From NCBI GenBank assembly GCA_964598565.1, contig CAZRCG010000004.1, positions 186,001 through 250,000 on the forward strand: a stretch of DNA of 64,000 nt, read 5' to 3'. Position numbers and translations under genes: made by a program. Of the stretch, positions 61,664 to 64,000 are shown piece by piece (within the stretch, counting starts at the first letter, position 1; each line of letters starts with the position of its first letter). This stretch comes from CAZRCG01 sp964598565 (GTDB lineage Bacteria > Bdellovibrionota > UBA2394). Below the pieces are notes generated by a model. The model saw nothing but the letters and a program-made list of their open reading frames with translations, did not search any database and was not told where the DNA came from.

Positions 61664-62695
61664 ATGGAGTCCAAGCCGTCTCAGCCAAGTCTCGAACAAG
61701 AACGCATCGTCATCGTGGGAGGTCATACTTTATTGGGAGAGCTGCTGATCGAACGTCTGGAGCGACGAGACGATATAGATACTTTTTATGTGGTAGATTT
61801 ATTTCCTTTAAAACGAAAAGAAAAGAACCCTAAACAAACGACCACGTTTCGAAAGGCTCGTTTTAAAAAATTGGATCTCATTCAACCTGGCTCAGATGCC
61901 AAACTTGCAGAATTCTTAAAAGAGGTCGGCGCCACCATTGTGGTGCATGCCCTCTCAAAAAATAATCCGAGCCTTCAGTGGGTCTATGCTCATGAACTCG
62001 AAGTGATTGGTACACTCGCTATTGCCGCCGCCACCAAAGCCGCTCGCGTGCGAAAGCTCATCTTTTGTTCTACAACCGCCGTCTATGGCGCTTCACCAAA
62101 AAATCCCAACTATGTCAGTGAAGATCAAGCCATCGAACAGCGACCTGAATCGCATTTTGTGCGCGACAAAGTCGACGCCGAGAAAGAAATTGCCCGCTTT
62201 CGAAAACAGTCGCCTGATACCATCGTGACCACCCTTCGCTTCTGTCTCATTCTAGGCCCTCGCGCCCATAACTATTTTACGGAGCTTTTTAGACGGCCTC
62301 TTATTCCAACCTTGCTGGGTTATGATCCTCTCATGCAGTTTCTGCACGAGAACGATGCCGTCGTCGCCCTTGAGAAAGTGATTGAAACCGATCACCGCGG
62401 AACCTTCAATATCGTGGGTCGAGGCGTGATTCCGCTGAAGTACGCGCTGCGAGAAGCGGGTAAAGTGGCTGTTCCGGTAGCCCCGCTAATTGCCTATCCC
62501 CTTATTCAAGTATTGTGGAATCTTCAGCTCGTTTCTGTGCCTGGCAGACTTCTCGATTATTTTAGATTTTTGTGGGTGGCCGACGGAGAGAAGGCAAAAA
62601 AAGTTCTGGGCTTTGAATCAAGCATGACCTCGAAAGAAGCGTTTATTGAATTTGCAAAAACTCAGCGATTGGAGGACTACTCATGGGCCAGCTAA
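61664..62695 (+). CDS. NAD-dependent epimerase/dehydratase-like SDR with altered catalytic Tyr
   Basis: 343 residues of the extended SDR fold. The dinucleotide motif is IVIVGGHTLLGELLIERL (GxxxLxG form), and LIFCSTTAVYGASP carries the usual Ser/Thr region. The YxxxK site reads FVRDKVDAEKE: Lys is kept but Tyr is Phe. So it may not be a standard epimerase and could bind NAD(P) for another role. Near the C-terminus there is a hydrophobic stretch (VPVAPLIAYPLIQVLW) seen in membrane-linked SDRs acting on sterols or lipids. Its end overlaps the acyltransferase gene by 13 bases, suggesting a lipid pathway. Confidence 0.78.
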   Translation: MESKPSQPSLEQERIVIVGGHTLLGELLIERLERRDDIDTFYVVDLFPLKRKEKNPKQTTTFRKARFKKLDLIQPGSDAKLAEFLKEVGATIVVHALSKNNPSLQWVYAHELEVIGTLAIAAATKAARVRKLIFCSTTAVYGASPKNPNYVSEDQAIEQRPESHFVRDKVDAEKEIARFRKQSPDTIVTTLRFCLILGPRAHNYFTELFRRPLIPTLLGYDPLMQFLHENDAVVALEKVIETDHRGTFNIVGRGVIPLKYALREAGKVAVPVAPLIAYPLIQVLWNLQLVSVPGRLLDYFRFLWVADGEKAKKVLGFESSMTSKEAFIEFAKTQRLEDYSWAS

Positions 62696-63753
62696 AATCG
62701 CTTCCTCGCCATCGCTTTCCGAAAGGACTTCAAAACTTGTTTGAGCAGATCGCTTCTGAAGTCGATGCTTTTTATGCGCACTCTGAGGCATTCTCTCAGG
62801 AACATCTGCAACAGCTTCTGAAAGAATTTTTTTCCGCCATGCGTGAAATTGTTGGCTCTATCGATTTGTCCAATAAGGGGCCAAAGACCAGTCGCGCTAA
62901 AAGTTTCAGACAGCTCCTGTTAGATCCCCAAGCGTGGATTCGCACCATTCAAAAAGCGCGGTCCATTTTGCAGAGCGACGAAGTCGACGACTACGGCTGT
63001 GATCGGCGCTTTGAAATGGCTATCAAACCATTTTTCGACTTTCTATTTTCACACTATTTCAGGGTGGATCTTCGAGGCATCGAGAATATCCCCTCACAAG
63101 GCCGAGCGCTATTAGTCGCCAATCACTCGGGCGTTCTTCCCTACGACGCTGCGATGATGAAGGTGGCTATCTACAACGAACATTCCGAGCAGCGAGAACT
63201 TCGTTTCTTAGTAGACGATTTTGTTTTTCACTTTCCGTTTCTCGGCGTCCTGATGAATCGTATAGGCGGCGTTCGAGCCTGCCCAGAGAACGCAGAACGA
63301 CTTCTTAACCACGATGAAGTGGTCTCCGTTTTTCCAGAAGGCATCAAAGGCATTGCTAAACCATTTTCGCAGCGCTACCAGCTTCAACGCTTTGGCCGAG
63401 GGGGTACCGTACGTTTAGCCCTAAGAACAAAATCGCCTATTGTTCCCACCGCCATTATCGGCGCTGAAGAAATTCATCCTCTCATCTTTAAGAGCTCTGT
63501 TCTCGCCAGACCCCTGGGCCTACCTTTTATTCCGGTGACACCCACATTTCCTTTCTTGGGACTTTTTGGCATACTGCCACTCCCCACCAAATGGACCATT
63601 TGGTTTGGTAAGCCTATCTACCTAGATTCTAAAGACGGAAACGCTGCGGACGATTCGATTTTGGTTAATCGCGAAACAGAAATGCTACGCAATCATATAC
63701 AAGCCATGATTCAAGACCTGCTAAAAGAGAGACGCTCTGTTTTCTTTGGATAA
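62683..63753 (+). CDS. PlsC-like 1-acyl-glycerol-phosphate acyltransferase family protein
   Basis: 356 residues. Acyltransferase motifs: LLVANHSGVLPYDAAMM (NHSG…D), GGVRACPENAERLL, VVSVFPEGIKGIAK (FPEG) and PIVPTAIIGAEE. The catalytic domain is ~125-340; ~120 helical residues precede it. It transfers an acyl group to a glycerol- or lysolipid-type acceptor at the inner membrane. The 13-base overlap with the SDR gene indicates co-translation, and the pair may process one lipid. Acceptor unknown. Confidence 0.83.
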   Translation: MGQLKSLPRHRFPKGLQNLFEQIASEVDAFYAHSEAFSQEHLQQLLKEFFSAMREIVGSIDLSNKGPKTSRAKSFRQLLLDPQAWIRTIQKARSILQSDEVDDYGCDRRFEMAIKPFFDFLFSHYFRVDLRGIENIPSQGRALLVANHSGVLPYDAAMMKVAIYNEHSEQRELRFLVDDFVFHFPFLGVLMNRIGGVRACPENAERLLNHDEVVSVFPEGIKGIAKPFSQRYQLQRFGRGGTVRLALRTKSPIVPTAIIGAEEIHPLIFKSSVLARPLGLPFIPVTPTFPFLGLFGILPLPTKWTIWFGKPIYLDSKDGNAADDSILVNRETEMLRNHIQAMIQDLLKERRSVFFG

Positions 63754-63791
63754 GGATCGTTGCCCGCCTATGATAAAAGGGCAAAGGCCTT

Positions 63792-64000
63792 CTATAGAAA
63801 ATAAATCATCTGGGTGCCGAACGAAAAAGACAGCAGCAAGACAATGATCAGCATGACGACGAAAACGATACTATTAATCGGCGGCAGCCCATCCTCTGGT
63901 GAGCAACTCTTCGTCGCCGCAGAACGTCGAAAGACCTTCGTATTGGCCAAGGCGTGAGCTGCCAAACCCAAACAGGCCCAATACACTAACGCCAAGATAA
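63792..64000 (-). CDS. C-terminal part of a small membrane protein (cut by window edge)
   Basis: The frame is open to the right edge, so the gene probably starts beyond the window; an in-frame TTG at 63995 is the only internal candidate. About 69 residues are visible with two hydrophobic segments (LVYWACLGLAAHALA and SIVFVVMLIIVLLLSFSF) and an Arg/Lys/Ser-rich stretch between. I cannot assign a family. It converges on the PlsC-like gene with a 38-base gap. Confidence 0.4.
   Translation of the reverse strand, partial: ILALVYWACLGLAAHALANTKVFRRSAATKSCSPEDGLPPINSIVFVVMLIIVLLLSFSFGTQMIYFL

Noticed and set aside
63760..63784. TTGCCC…GGGCAA inverted repeat between the last two genes as a terminator
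   Set aside because: The stem is only 6 bp with a 13-base loop and no T-run follows on either strand.
1..64000. CRISPR array, prophage, insertion sequence or toxin-antitoxin system
   Set aside because: No regularly spaced repeats, transposase, integrase other than XerD, or phage structural genes are visible.

Overview
The window is a gene-dense, roughly 50% GC stretch of a Gram-negative bacterial chromosome. Several features point to a Bdellovibrionota/Oligoflexia-like delta-type lineage: an FHA-GGDEF protein laid out like Bdellovibrio DgcB, many lipoproteins and outer-membrane proteins, a REC-PATAN-J-domain-TPR fusion, and a B12-binding-type radical SAM protein. This assignment is inference; no rRNA is present to confirm it. 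I see no insertion sequence, prophage or CRISPR array.

Layout. 1-5.6 kb: the end of an unknown gene, a secreted pair (beta-barrel plus degenerate HtrA-like lipoprotein), proS, a membrane TPR protein, and a frameshifted secreted-protein gene. 5.6-10.9 kb (minus): periplasmic glutathione peroxidase, a MurU/AmgK-like cell-wall recycling pair, an acyl-CoA carboxylase beta subunit, a small lipoprotein and a YiiX-like cysteine hydrolase. 10.9-15 kb (plus): an M3 oligopeptidase overlapping the biotin carboxylase and biotin carrier subunits, which complete a three-part acyl-CoA carboxylase. 15-28.3 kb (minus): scpB-scpA-xerD, then the translation/RNA cluster pnp-rpsO-truB-rbfA-infB-nusA, then pyrD-pyrK-rimI. 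28.3-32.9 kb: an accessory patch with a secreted protein flanked by pieces of a possible broken small gene, a 477-base gap with a perfect inverted repeat, a secreted unknown and an M30-like lipoprotein peptidase.

32.9-37.2 kb (plus): FHA-GGDEF, two hotdog dehydratase subunits, a membrane-anchored alpha/beta hydrolase and two tandem ArsA/Get3-like ATPases in which only the first carries the signature lysine. 37.2-44.9 kb (minus): a radical SAM protein, a CoA-binding protein, tRNA-Pro(GGG) and infC-rpmI-rplT-pheS-pheT-ihfA; infC starts at ATT behind a perfect AGGAGG. 45.1-52.4 kb (plus): SH3-plus-barrel protein, a 1077-residue YVTN-type propeller protein, the REC-PATAN-J-TPR membrane fusion and a pilin-like protein. 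52.4-61.6 kb (minus): LapA-like protein, HIT protein, SppA, ribosomal protein S1, cmk, accA, a secreted unknown, a very short MiaA lacking the usual P-loop-distal threonine motif, and mutL. 61.7-63.8 kb (plus): an atypical SDR and a PlsC-like acyltransferase.

Most of the window is housekeeping. The best candidates for new biology are the asymmetric ArsA-like pair in its lipid/c-di-GMP neighbourhood (32.9-37.2 kb) and the envelope/signalling row 45.1-52.4 kb. Neither is proven to be a system; both are proposed from gene order and motif reading only.
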